Notes under the pieces: model-generated
The model's input: the letters and a program-made list of their open reading frames with translations, nothing else
What the model was told of the DNA's origin: nothing
The model's database searches: none
Program-made: the position numbers and the translations under genes
Part shown: piece after piece, positions 8,977 to 15,257 of the stretch
How the letters are laid out: each line of letters begins with the position of its first letter
How positions within the stretch are numbered: position 1 is the stretch's first letter
Source of the DNA: an uncultured Lachnospiraceae bacterium
GTDB lineage: Bacteria > Bacillota_A > Clostridia > Lachnospirales > Lachnospiraceae
Length of the DNA: 25,883 bases
NCBI GenBank assembly: GCA_951801245.1
Contig: CATOMC010000023.1
Span: forward strand, 1-25,883
Reading direction: 5' to 3'

Positions 8977-9045
8977 CCATCGCTTAATGAGCCAGGCGGC
9001 TGTTGGCGGTGGAATCTTTGATTTCATGAGGAAGGAGGCTGGCGA

Positions 9046-9306
9046 ATGATGTCGAATAGCGCCCGTTATTTTTGTAACAGGGAGTGCGAATATTATCCCT
9101 GCCATCCGGTGGGGGACAGGGAGGAATTTAACTGTCTGTTCTGTTATTGCCCGCTCTATGCATTGGGAGATCGCTGCGGCGGGAACTTTCAGTACAATGA
9201 AAAAGGAATCAAGGACTGCTCAGGCTGTTTGATTCCCCATGGTGCGGGAGGCTATGAGCATGTGATGGCAAAAATTCGACAGGTCATCGCTATGGGGAGC
9301 AGGTGA
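9046..9306 (+). CDS. Small cysteine-rich domain protein
   Basis: This 86-residue protein matches, by pattern, the 'cysteine-rich small domain' family (Pfam PF04071). Its cysteines are in C-x3-C-x4-C, NCLFCYCPLYALGDRCGG and DCSGCLIPH arrangements, with nine cysteines in the first 62 residues, suggesting a metal site. The same domain is known fused to CobZ (alpha-ribazole phosphatase) in some Clostridia, but here it stands alone and no cobalamin gene is nearby. Its biochemical function is not known. The start is ATG 9046 or the adjacent ATG 9049; GGAAGGAGG lies about 8 bases upstream. It is separated from opp by a terminator and from the downstream dehydrogenase by a promoter, so it is probably monocistronic. 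No clear promoter of its own was recognised. Confidence 0.85.
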   Translation: MMSNSARYFCNRECEYYPCHPVGDREEFNCLFCYCPLYALGDRCGGNFQYNEKGIKDCSGCLIPHGAGGYEHVMAKIRQVIAMGSR

Positions 9307-9356
9307 CAGTCTGCACCTATACTATTTTGGAAATGAGAAGCAGACAGAAATAACGG

Positions 9357-9385
9357 TGGAGAAAAAGTCGTTTCTATTGTATAAT
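9357..9385 (+). promoter_or_regulatory. Promoter for the alcohol dehydrogenase gene
   Basis: A perfect TATAAT at 9380-9385 has a weak -35 (TGGAGA, 9357-9362) at 17 bases. The leader to the ATG at 9455 is about 60 bases. The weak -35 suggests that activator or redox control is possible, but no operator was recognised. Confidence 0.5.
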
Positions 9386-9454
9386 GGTTAAAGTGTTAGA
9401 AATGTTTTCATGAGGGATAGGTAAAAACCAAGCAAAGGAAAGGAAGGTTACCAA

Positions 9455-10636
9455 ATGGCAAGATTTACATTACCAAGAGATGTCTATCACGGCAAGGGAA
9501 GTCTGGAAGAGCTAAAGAACTTGAAAGGAAAGAAAGCAATTCTGGTAGTAGGCGGCGGCTCTATGAAGCGCCAGGGCTTTCTGGACAAAGCGGTGGGATA
9601 TCTGAAAGAAGCCGGCATGGAGGTGGAGCTCTTTGAAGGCGTAGAACCGGATCCGTCCGTTGAGACAGTGATGAAAGGCGCAGAGGCGATGCGTGCTTTT
9701 GAGCCGGACTGGATTGTGTCCATGGGTGGCGGTTCCCCCATTGATGCGGCGAAGGCAATGTGGGCTTTTTATGAGTATCCGGAGACCACGTTTGAGGATC
9801 TGATCACACCGTTTAACTTCCCGGAATTGAGACAGAAGGCAAAATTCTGCGCGATTCCCACGACTTCCGGTACGGCTACCGAGGTGACGGCATTCTCTGT
9901 TATCACCAACTATCAGACGGGCGTGAAATATCCGCTGGCGGACTTTAACATTACACCGGATGTAGCGATTGTTGATCCCGACCTTGTGATGGGACTTCCG
10001 GTCAAACAGGTGGCTTATACGGGTATGGATGCATTGACGCACGCAATCGAGGCTTATGTATCTACTCTGAACGGACCGTTCACCGATCCTCTGGCTTTGC
10101 AGGCGATCGAGATGGTACTCGATTATCTGCCGGCATCTTACAAGAATGACATGGAGGCCAGAGAGCAGATGCATTATGCACAGTGTCTGGCAGGAATGGC
10201 TTTCTCCAATGCATTGTTAGGCATCGTCCATTCTATGGCACATAAGACGGGTGCGGCTTTCTCGACAGGGCATATTCCGCATGGCTGTGCCAATGCGATC
10301 TATCTGCCATACGTGATCAAGTATAATGCAAAAGACACGGTTGCGGCAGGACGTTATGCGCAGATCGCACGCAGGATGGGACTGGAAGGGACTTCCGACA
10401 AGGCGCTCATCAATAGTCTTTGTGCGAAGATTGACGATTTCAACGTGCGGCTGAATATTCCTAAGACATTAAAGGATTTCGGTATTGATGAGGCGGAATT
10501 CAAGGAGAAGATTGCGAAGATTGCAGAACTTGCAGTGGGAGATGCCTGCACAGGTTCTAATCCCAGAGAAATCGATCCGGCAACGATGGAGAAATTGTTT
10601 ACTTGTACTTATTATGGCACAGAGGTGGATTTCTAA
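9455..10636 (+). CDS. Iron-containing alcohol dehydrogenase (butanol dehydrogenase-like)
   Basis: Cytoplasmic group III (Fe-ADH) oxidoreductase that interconverts an aldehyde and a primary alcohol with NAD(P)H. Over 393 residues: the N-terminal Rossmann-like half has VVGGGSMKR (31-39) and the dinucleotide-binding loop GGGSPIDAAK (91-100), 'PTTSGTATEVT' is at 135-145, and the metal-binding half follows. By comparison with FucO-type enzymes the iron ligands should be Asp192 and His196 (GMDALTHAIEAY), His259 (HSMAH) and His276 (PHG). The HSMAHKTG...HIPHG segment has three more residues than FucO, as in clostridial butanol dehydrogenases. The likely role is NAD(P)H reoxidation in fermentation; substrate cannot be fixed from sequence. 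It has its own promoter and terminator, so it is monocistronic. AAGGAAGG precedes the ATG. Confidence 0.92.
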   Translation: MARFTLPRDVYHGKGSLEELKNLKGKKAILVVGGGSMKRQGFLDKAVGYLKEAGMEVELFEGVEPDPSVETVMKGAEAMRAFEPDWIVSMGGGSPIDAAKAMWAFYEYPETTFEDLITPFNFPELRQKAKFCAIPTTSGTATEVTAFSVITNYQTGVKYPLADFNITPDVAIVDPDLVMGLPVKQVAYTGMDALTHAIEAYVSTLNGPFTDPLALQAIEMVLDYLPASYKNDMEAREQMHYAQCLAGMAFSNALLGIVHSMAHKTGAAFSTGHIPHGCANAIYLPYVIKYNAKDTVAAGRYAQIARRMGLEGTSDKALINSLCAKIDDFNVRLNIPKTLKDFGIDEAEFKEKIAKIAELAVGDACTGSNPREIDPATMEKLFTCTYYGTEVDF

Positions 10637-10696
10637 GACACTAAAACATAAGCATGCCGCCTGAGGGTAAGGCAGAGTGATTATAGGAGTGAATGG

Positions 10697-10732
10697 AAAG
10701 GCTGTTGCATGGTTGCGGCAGCCTTTTTGATT
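10697..10732 (+). terminator. Terminator after the alcohol dehydrogenase
   Basis: AAAGGCTG (10697-10704) pairs with CAGCCTTT (10719-10726). The stem continues inward through T-G, T-G, G-C and C-G pairs to a 6-base loop (12 pairs in all), and a TTTTT run covers 10724-10728. Confidence 0.85.
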
Positions 10733-10734
10733 AC

Positions 10735-10767
10735 TTCACACATTAGACAGAAAGTGATGCCTGAACA
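10735..10767. repeat. Dispersed 33-bp intergenic repeat, copy A
   Basis: A 33-base sequence beginning TTCACA and ending CAGAAAGTGATGCCTGAACA recurs at 19122-19154 with 30 of 33 positions identical; the final 20 bases are exact. Both copies lie after the end of one transcription unit and before the promoter of the next. Flanks differ. No internal hairpin is evident. Function unknown. Confidence 0.8.
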
Positions 10768-10829
10768 GACTGATTTGAATTTGAAAAGTAATTCTTTTGT
10801 CATTTCAAACAGCTACTCAAATTATCTTA

Positions 10830-10887
10830 TTGACAAGGTTATTCTACTGTGATAGAATGCAATTATAAAATTCTATTGCAATAGAAT
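10830..10887 (+). promoter_or_regulatory. blaI-type autoregulated promoter with two palindromic operators
   Basis: TTGACA (10830-10835), 17 bases and TAGAAT (10853-10858) form a strong promoter. Operator 1 (10841-10858, ATTCTACTGTGATAGAAT) overlaps the spacer and -10. Operator 2 (10870-10887, ATTCTATTGCAATAGAAT) is a perfect 18-bp palindrome just past the expected start of transcription. Their centres are 29 bases apart, about three helical turns, so two repressor dimers would bind the same face. This is the layout expected for a BlaI/MecI repressor controlling its own operon. Confidence 0.8.
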
Positions 10888-10903
10888 GAAAGAGGGAATC
10901 CAA

Positions 10904-11260
10904 ATGGAAAAGAAGCTATATGACAGTGAACTGAAAATTATGGAGATTCTCTGGAAACAGGGCGAGCTTACGGCCAAGGAAATTGCAGAGACACTTCACG
11001 CACAGATTGGCTGGAGCAAAACGACCACCTATACAGTGATCAAAAAGTGCATAGAGAAGGGGGCGATAGAGCGCAGGGATCCACACTTTATATGCCATGC
11101 GCTGATTTCAAAAGAAGAAGCACAGAAGTATGAGACCGATGAACTGATTGAAAAACTGTATGACGGCTCTCCGGACAGGCTGATTGCCGCACTGCTTGGG
11201 GATAAGAAGCTGGACAAGGCAGGAATTATGCGGTTAAAGGAACTGATAAAGGATTTATAA
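10904..11260 (+). CDS. BlaI/MecI/CopY family transcriptional repressor
   Basis: DNA-binding repressor of 118 residues. The winged-helix domain occupies about residues 1-75, with the family N-terminus 'LYDSELKIMEILWKQGELTAKEIAE' (in order, about 5-29) and the recognition helix in WSKTTTYTVIKKCIEKGAIE. A helical dimerisation region follows and is the part normally cleaved or disabled by a BlaR1-type protease. The ATG at 10904 is chosen because GAGGGA (10892-10897) lies 6 bases upstream and the earlier in-frame ATG at 10886 falls inside operator 2. The M56 protease starts 5 bases after its stop, so the pair forms a two-gene sensor-repressor unit. No beta-lactamase or mecA-like target is in the window, so the controlled genes beyond the operon itself are unknown. 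Confidence 0.9.
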   Translation: MEKKLYDSELKIMEILWKQGELTAKEIAETLHAQIGWSKTTTYTVIKKCIEKGAIERRDPHFICHALISKEEAQKYETDELIEKLYDGSPDRLIAALLGDKKLDKAGIMRLKELIKDL

Positions 11261-11264
11261 AGGT

Positions 11265-12389
11265 ATGGGCCAGGCAATTTTGTATTGTAGTATGACGGGG
11301 AGTGATTACGTGGAATGGATCTTTAACAGGAATATAACGGTAGGCTTGGTGGTTATCTGTATCGTGGCGGCCAGGAAAATATTTCTTTATCGTATTCCGG
11401 GAAGAACCTGGTTACTGCTGTGGAAATTCCTGATTCTGTGTTTCGTATGCCCCATTACACTGAAACTGCCATGTAAAGTCGATGTCTTGCACACAAGCGC
11501 GGCACACATTGTTTGGATGCAGGAAAAAATAGAACTTGCAGGAAGTCAAATACTTCGGTCAACTGCCGGCCAGATGATGAAAATAATATGGCTGATGGGA
11601 GCAATCGTGATTGCCGTTGTTTTGATCGGGTCACACCTGCGAAACAGAAGCGTATATGGCATGGCGCTGCCTGTTCAAGGTGCATATTTTGAGGCATGGA
11701 AAAATAACCATTTGTTAAAAAGACCGGTGGAAATCAAAGAATCAGACAGAATAGGGATGCCGCTTACATACGGGCTTTTAAAGCCGGTCATTCTGCTTCC
11801 AGCGCATAGAGAGTTATTAGAAAAAGGCCTTTCATTTGTATTAGAACATGAATTTATTCACATAAAGCACATGGACGTTTTACTCAAATGGATTTTGCTT
11901 CTGGTCTGTTCGCTTTACTGGTACAATCCGCTGATCTGGGTCATGTACATTATGGCAAATCGTGATATGGAACTTGCCTGTGACGACGTGCTGTTAAGGC
12001 ATCGGACATTAAGCGATAGAAAGGAATATGTGCAGCTATTGGTTCACTTGGAAGAGAAGAAAGCAGAGAGCGGCATTTTATGCAGTTTCTTTTGCAAATA
12101 TCCAATAGAGGAGAGGATAAGGGTGATGATGAAAATGAAAAAAGAAAATCGTAAAAGTATTGTGACAGCAATGTCAATTATCTGCTTCATTGCGATATTA
12201 AGCATCGGAACCATGGTGAGGGCAGAAACGCCGCATTCCCATGATGAAAGGAAGCGCGCCTTAAAGGAAACGGAAGCATCTGGAGAGATTCCCCATGTCA
12301 TTGGATATGATGAGAAGAGTGCCTGTGAAATCCTTCGCAGGCAGGGGCTGGCACATCATTTTGTAACAGTTCAGCCCTCACATTCATAA
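11265..12389 (+). CDS. M56 family (BlaR1-like) membrane metalloprotease, C-terminus altered by insertion
   Basis: Integral membrane zinc protease expected to inactivate the BlaI-type repressor encoded just upstream. It has membrane helices near 22-37, 47-64 and 107-125, the zinc motif HEFIH (195-199), a downstream acidic ligand in 'NRDMELACDDVLL' (about 232-244), and a further helix near 300-318. There is no penicillin-binding sensor domain. Instead the tail holds IPHVIGYDEKSACEILRRQGL, which resembles the first half of a PASTA repeat. The last eight residues (VTVQPSHS) are encoded by the MITE-like element inserted at 12362. With the element and one duplication copy removed, the frame would read HHFLVII and stop near 12560, so the original C-terminus was also short. 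The start may be ATG 11265 or the in-frame ATG 11292. The stimulus it senses is unknown. Confidence 0.85.
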   Translation: MGQAILYCSMTGSDYVEWIFNRNITVGLVVICIVAARKIFLYRIPGRTWLLLWKFLILCFVCPITLKLPCKVDVLHTSAAHIVWMQEKIELAGSQILRSTAGQMMKIIWLMGAIVIAVVLIGSHLRNRSVYGMALPVQGAYFEAWKNNHLLKRPVEIKESDRIGMPLTYGLLKPVILLPAHRELLEKGLSFVLEHEFIHIKHMDVLLKWILLLVCSLYWYNPLIWVMYIMANRDMELACDDVLLRHRTLSDRKEYVQLLVHLEEKKAESGILCSFFCKYPIEERIRVMMKMKKENRKSIVTAMSIICFIAILSIGTMVRAETPHSHDERKRALKETEASGEIPHVIGYDEKSACEILRRQGLAHHFVTVQPSHS

Positions 12390-12537
12390 AAGCGTCTGCT
12401 TCGCATCCGACGCCGCTATGCGGCTCACCTTTTATTTCATGTGAGGGCGCTCCGCTCATGAAATGATATGCAATCAGTGCTCTGTGTGCAAGCACCCACG
12501 CACAGCTTGTATATCATTTCATGGCTGAACTGTTACA
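12362..12537. mobile_element. MITE-like element, 176 bp, with terminal inverted repeats and 6-bp target duplication
   Basis: Perfect 15-bp terminal inverted repeats TGTAACAGTTCAGCC (12362-12376) and GGCTGAACTGTTACA (12523-12537) bound the element. The flanks carry the direct repeat TCATTT (12356-12361 and 12538-12543), which fits a target-site duplication. Inside are two large hairpins: CCCTCACAT...CATAAAAG (from 12375) pairs imperfectly with CTTTTATTTCATGTGAGGG (to 12447), and CATGAAATGATAT (12457-12469) pairs perfectly with ATATCATTTCATG (12511-12523). No ORF encodes a transposase, so it would need one in trans. It sits in the 3' end of the M56 protease gene and supplies its present stop codon. 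It could also act as a terminator or processed RNA structure for the blaI-M56 transcript. Confidence 0.8.
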
Positions 12538-12566
12538 TCATTTTTGGTAATCATTTGAAAATTTCC

Positions 12567-12630
12567 TTGTCAATCATAATTTTGTATTATATAATGAATA
12601 AATATTGACAGGTTTTTCTTAATCTGTCAA
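12567..12630 (+). promoter_or_regulatory. Strong promoter with a downstream operator-like palindrome
   Basis: TTGTCA (12567-12572), a 17-base spacer and TATAAT (12590-12595). Ten bases further, TTGACAG (12605-12611) and CTGTCAA (12624-12630) form a 7-bp inverted repeat that could be an operator at the transcription start. It faces right, toward the Rpn-family gene at 12874, which would give a leader of about 270 bases. A second promoter-like match (TTGTAT at 12833, TATAAT at 12856) runs into the ribosome binding site and is less likely. Confidence 0.5.
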
Positions 12631-12809
12631 AGGAAATAGCGGGAGAAGTCCAAAACATATCCTGCTGTTTTCCGTCTTTTAGGTTCTTTCCGATAGTCGG
12701 AAATAATCCCGTAACTGTTGTTATCTGACTGAATAAAAGTATCTTCGCTGTTATCTGCTGTCTGCACGGTATAGGAATCATCTGAATCAATTCTGATATG
12801 TGCGAGTCT
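12627..12809 (-). pseudogene. Possible gene remnant, no start codon
   Basis: On the minus strand a 60-codon open frame reads ...HIRIDSDDSYTVQTADNS... and ends ...KTAGYVLDFSRYFL at a TGA (12627-12629). It is bounded upstream by a stop at 12810-12812 and contains no ATG, only an internal GTG. Codon choice and amino-acid composition look like a genuine hydrophilic protein end rather than noise, and it sits between a MITE and an Rpn-family gene. I do not recognise the family. It may equally be chance. Confidence 0.3.
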
Positions 12810-12873
12810 CTAATGATATCGTCAAGATTTCCTTGTATTCAGTCACCAAAAACTGTATAATGGAGGAAAATCT

Positions 12874-13830
12874 ATGGCAAAACGAAATGTGAAGAAGTGG
12901 TACAGACATGGTAACTGGTGGAGGAGGCTCTGGTTTAACCGGAAATATAAAGATGTCCTTTTCAGACGGCTCTTTCAGGATAAACAGGACCTTCTGGATC
13001 TGTATAATGCCTTAAACGGCAGTACCTATGACGATCCGGAGGATCTGGAAGTGGTCACGATGGAAGATGTGATCTTTATGAAGATGAAAAATGACCTGTC
13101 TTTTATCATCGGAAACCGTCTCAATCTCTATGAACACCAGAGCACTTGGAACCCGAACATGCCGCTGCGTGGACTATTATATTTTGCACAGCAGTTTGAG
13201 GGACTGGTCACTGCCAGGGGAGATAATCTCTATGGAAAAGGAAAAGTAGAACTTCCCACGCCGGTGTACGTTGTCTTTTATAATGGAAGCGGCATGGAGT
13301 CCGATCATCTGCTGCTCTACCTGTCGGATTCGTATTCTGCAGGCCGGGGAAGCGGATGCCTGGAGTGCACCTGTGAAGTGCTCAATATCAACCGGGGACA
13401 TAACCGCGCACTGATGGATAAATGCCACCGCCTGTGGGAGTATTCGGAACTGACGTCTGAGGTGGAAGGAAACATCCAAGATGGCATGCATCGGGAGGAA
13501 GCGGTACATACAGCCATAGATACTTGTATTGAGAGAGGGATCCTTACAGATATCCTGCTGACAGAGAAAGGAATGGTATTGCATATGCTCTTGACAGAAT
13601 ATGACGAGAAGAAACATTTGAAGAGTACCTTCGAGGAAGGACGAAAAGAAGGCTTAGAAGAAGGGATAGAGAAAGGGATAGAAAGAGGAATAGAAAAAGG
13701 GATAGAAAAAAAGCTTCGGGAGCAGGTTCAAAAGAAACTTTCCAAGGGGAAAACCCTTCCGGAGATTGCGGAGGAACTGGAGGAGGACATATCCGTCATT
13801 GAGCAGATGGCTTCGAAATCTGTTCAATGA
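12874..13830 (+). CDS. Rpn family recombination-promoting nuclease / putative transposase (PD-(D/E)XK)
   Basis: This 318-residue protein has the features of the Rpn/YhgA-like nuclease family, Mg-dependent DNA endonucleases that stimulate RecA-independent recombination in the studied E. coli members. The N-terminus 'RKYKDVLFRRLF' (23-34) is the family entry motif. The catalytic core shows Asp74 in 'KNDLSFIIG' and Glu87-His-Gln89 in YEHQSTWNPNMPLRG (86-100), the E-x-Q variant of the PD-(D/E)XK site. Residues about 254-281 are a tetrapeptide repeat tract (EEGI/EKGI/ERGI), followed by a C-terminal helical domain with 'LPEIAEELEEDISVIEQM'. TGGAGG at 12861-12866 gives an ideal ribosome binding site. 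It is a single gene with no neighbour of matching function. Such genes are typically mobile or multi-copy in Lachnospiraceae, consistent with the debris around it. Confidence 0.87.
   Translation: MAKRNVKKWYRHGNWWRRLWFNRKYKDVLFRRLFQDKQDLLDLYNALNGSTYDDPEDLEVVTMEDVIFMKMKNDLSFIIGNRLNLYEHQSTWNPNMPLRGLLYFAQQFEGLVTARGDNLYGKGKVELPTPVYVVFYNGSGMESDHLLLYLSDSYSAGRGSGCLECTCEVLNINRGHNRALMDKCHRLWEYSELTSEVEGNIQDGMHREEAVHTAIDTCIERGILTDILLTEKGMVLHMLLTEYDEKKHLKSTFEEGRKEGLEEGIEKGIERGIEKGIEKKLREQVQKKLSKGKTLPEIAEELEEDISVIEQMASKSVQ
13633..13716 (+). repeat. In-frame 12-bp tandem repeat coding EKGI-like tetrapeptides
   Basis: Seven successive 12-base units within the Rpn-family gene encode EEGR, KEGL, EEGI, EKGI, ERGI, EKGI, EKKL. 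The middle four (13657-13704) are nearly identical at the DNA level. The unit length keeps the frame, so copy-number changes would lengthen or shorten a charged helix rather than break the gene. Confidence 0.8.
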
Positions 13831-13864
13831 TGATATCCTTCAAAGATGATATTCGCTAAAATGC

Positions 13865-13893
13865 TTGCATTTATCGCCGGAAAGTAGTATGAT
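13865..13893 (+). promoter_or_regulatory. Promoter of the riboswitch-ribU transcript
   Basis: TTGCAT (13865-13870), 17 bases and TATGAT (13888-13893), with expected transcription start near 13900, about 23 bases before the FMN aptamer. Confidence 0.55.
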
Positions 13894-13922
13894 AATTTCC
13901 GTAAACAAAATAAGAAAAAAGT

Positions 13923-14058
13923 TCTTCGGGGCAGGGTGCAATTCCCTACCGGCGGTATAGTCCGCGACCCGTCGTTACAAAGCGTTTACCCGCGCGATGT
14001 GCTGATGGCTGATTTGGTGAAATTCCAAAACCGACAGTATAGTCTGGATGAGAGAAGA
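13923..14058 (+). ncRNA. FMN riboswitch (RFN element)
   Basis: The RFN element is recognisable by its conserved blocks: TTCGGGGCAGGGTG, AATTCCCTACCGGCGG, TAGTCCGCGACCC, then GATTTGGTGAAATTCC, ACCGACAGTATAGTCTGGATG and AGAGAAGA, written here in segments. These blocks form the six-helix FMN junction. A terminator follows at 14139 and then ribU, so FMN binding should favour termination and shut off riboflavin uptake when flavin is plentiful. The open frame crossing it (from 13936) is not a gene. Confidence 0.96.
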
Positions 14059-14138
14059 AAAGAAAAAGTGACATATGTGTCATTTTGTCAGGCAAAATCT
14101 GTGCCGTCGGACCGGTGCAGCATGGATGCGATGAAACG

Positions 14139-14171
14139 CCCCGAAACTATGGTTTCGGGGTCTTTTTATTT
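14139..14171 (+). terminator. Expression-platform terminator of the FMN riboswitch
   Basis: CCCCGAAAC (14139-14147) and GTTTCGGGG (14152-14160) form a perfect 9-bp stem with a TATG loop, followed by TCTTTTTATTT. It lies 80 bases after the aptamer and 88 before the ribU start, so the switch acts at transcription. Confidence 0.92.
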
Positions 14172-14247
14172 GATCGGATTTTGCCAAAGGAAGAACTTTT
14201 TCCTGGAATGTAAGGAGTATGATACTCCGGAAAGAGAGGAAAAGAAA

Positions 14248-15018
14248 ATGGGTAATGGTTTATTGGAAAGTATTGCGGATAATGTGGTCTTTGTGTTTGT
14301 CTGTGTGGGGATTGCCGCAGCGCTGTTTTTCATTGCATATGGGGCTGAAAAATACGCACAGAAAAGAGCCGGGGTTACAGAGAGAATCCTGACGACCAGA
14401 AAGATTACGATGATCGGGCTTTTTTCGGCTCTGGCAGTGATCCTACATATTCTGGACTTCCCAATCCTGTTTCTGGCACCGGGCTTTTATAAACTGGATT
14501 TTAGCGAGATACCGGCCCTGGTGGGCACCTTCGCCTTCGGTCCTGTGGCAGGTGTGATGATAGAGTTTTGTAAGATTTTATTAAAGCTTATCATCAAGGG
14601 CACCAGCACAGCCTTTGTGGGAGATCTGGCAAATTTTGTGATCGGCTGCAGCCTGATACTGCCGGCTTCCATCCTTTACATGCTCAAGAAGACGAAGAAG
14701 ATGGCCTTTGTTTCCTGTCTGGCAGGTTCTCTGATCATGACGGTGTTTGGCACGGCTTTCAATGCGGTTTATCTGCTTCCGGCTTTTTCCAATTTATTTG
14801 GGATGCCTATGGAAGCTATCATCGCGGCAGGTGCGGAGATTAACGGCAATATCCATAATGTGACTTCTTTTGTCATTTTTGCGGTGGCACCTATTAATAT
14901 AATCAAAAGTGCGGCAGCTTCGGGCGTTACCCTGTTGATTTATAAGCCGCTTAGTCCTATCCTCAAAAACGCCAGTCCCGCTATGGGCAGACAGCGCGTC
15001 GGGGAGATGCAGAAATAA
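14248..15018 (+). CDS. ribU: Riboflavin ECF transporter S component RibU
   Basis: Substrate-binding membrane subunit for riboflavin uptake; it works with a shared EcfA-EcfA'-EcfT module not present in this window. The start at ATG 14248 follows GAGAGGA (14234-14240); the longer open frame begins inside the riboswitch and is rejected. RibU hallmarks are 'KLDFSEIPALVGTFAFGPVAG' (split about 81-101) and KLIIKGTSTAFVGDLANFV (about 112-130). There are about six core helices. Compared with typical RibU (about 190-210 residues) it is 256 residues long, with an extra N-terminal transmembrane helix (about 12-32) and basic linker, plus a roughly 20-residue C-terminal extension. Control by the upstream FMN riboswitch strongly supports the substrate. 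Confidence 0.93.
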   Translation: MGNGLLESIADNVVFVFVCVGIAAALFFIAYGAEKYAQKRAGVTERILTTRKITMIGLFSALAVILHILDFPILFLAPGFYKLDFSEIPALVGTFAFGPVAGVMIEFCKILLKLIIKGTSTAFVGDLANFVIGCSLILPASILYMLKKTKKMAFVSCLAGSLIMTVFGTAFNAVYLLPAFSNLFGMPMEAIIAAGAEINGNIHNVTSFVIFAVAPINIIKSAAASGVTLLIYKPLSPILKNASPAMGRQRVGEMQK

Positions 15019-15055
15019 ACATTCATCGTTAAGGAATTGAATAAGATGGTATGAT

Positions 15056-15114
15056 ACCTCTCAGGCAGACGACGGAAAGAACCGGAAGCTGCCCGGGAGG
15101 TCTTTTTATTTTAT
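15056..15114 (+). terminator. Terminator after ribU
   Basis: ACCTCTCAGGCAG (15056-15068) pairs with CTGCCCGGGAGGT (15089-15101), with one wobble and one mismatch, and is followed by CTTTTTATTTTA. A 10-bp perfect inverted repeat, ATTTTATGAC/GTCATAAAAT (15108-15117, 15145-15154), overlaps its tail. Confidence 0.75.
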
Positions 15115-15227
15115 GACCTTCAAGCGGTTTCCGTCTTTATTTATGTCATAAAATGCTACTTTTTTGAAGTAAAGTGGTATTGATGCACCACAGGATTTAT
15201 AGTAGTATGAGAAGAACTTCTAGTCGC

Positions 15228-15244
15228 TCACAGCAGAGCTGTGA
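15228..15244. other. Short palindrome upstream of a small ORF
   Basis: TCACAGC (15228-15234) and GCTGTGA (15238-15244) form a perfect 7-bp inverted repeat with a 3-base centre. It could be an operator or RNA hairpin just before the ribosome binding site of the 15258 small ORF. No known regulator site was recognised. Confidence 0.35.
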
Positions 15245-15257
15245 CATGGAGGTTAGT

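Noticed and set aside
9512..10174. 220-codon minus-strand open frame
   Set aside because: Opposite the alcohol dehydrogenase, whose motifs and iron ligands are complete on the + strand.
12833..12861. Promoter-like TTGTAT-n17-TATAAT directly before the Rpn gene
   Set aside because: The -10 abuts the ribosome binding site, so a transcript starting from it would begin about 6 bases before the ATG and lose the site. It may be fortuitous.
13633..13716. Possible CRISPR-like array
   Set aside because: The 12-bp units are contiguous, in frame and code for a tetrapeptide repeat; there are no spacers.
13936..14247. N-terminal extension of the ribU reading frame
   Set aside because: It runs through the FMN riboswitch and its terminator; the real start has a good ribosome binding site at 14234-14240.
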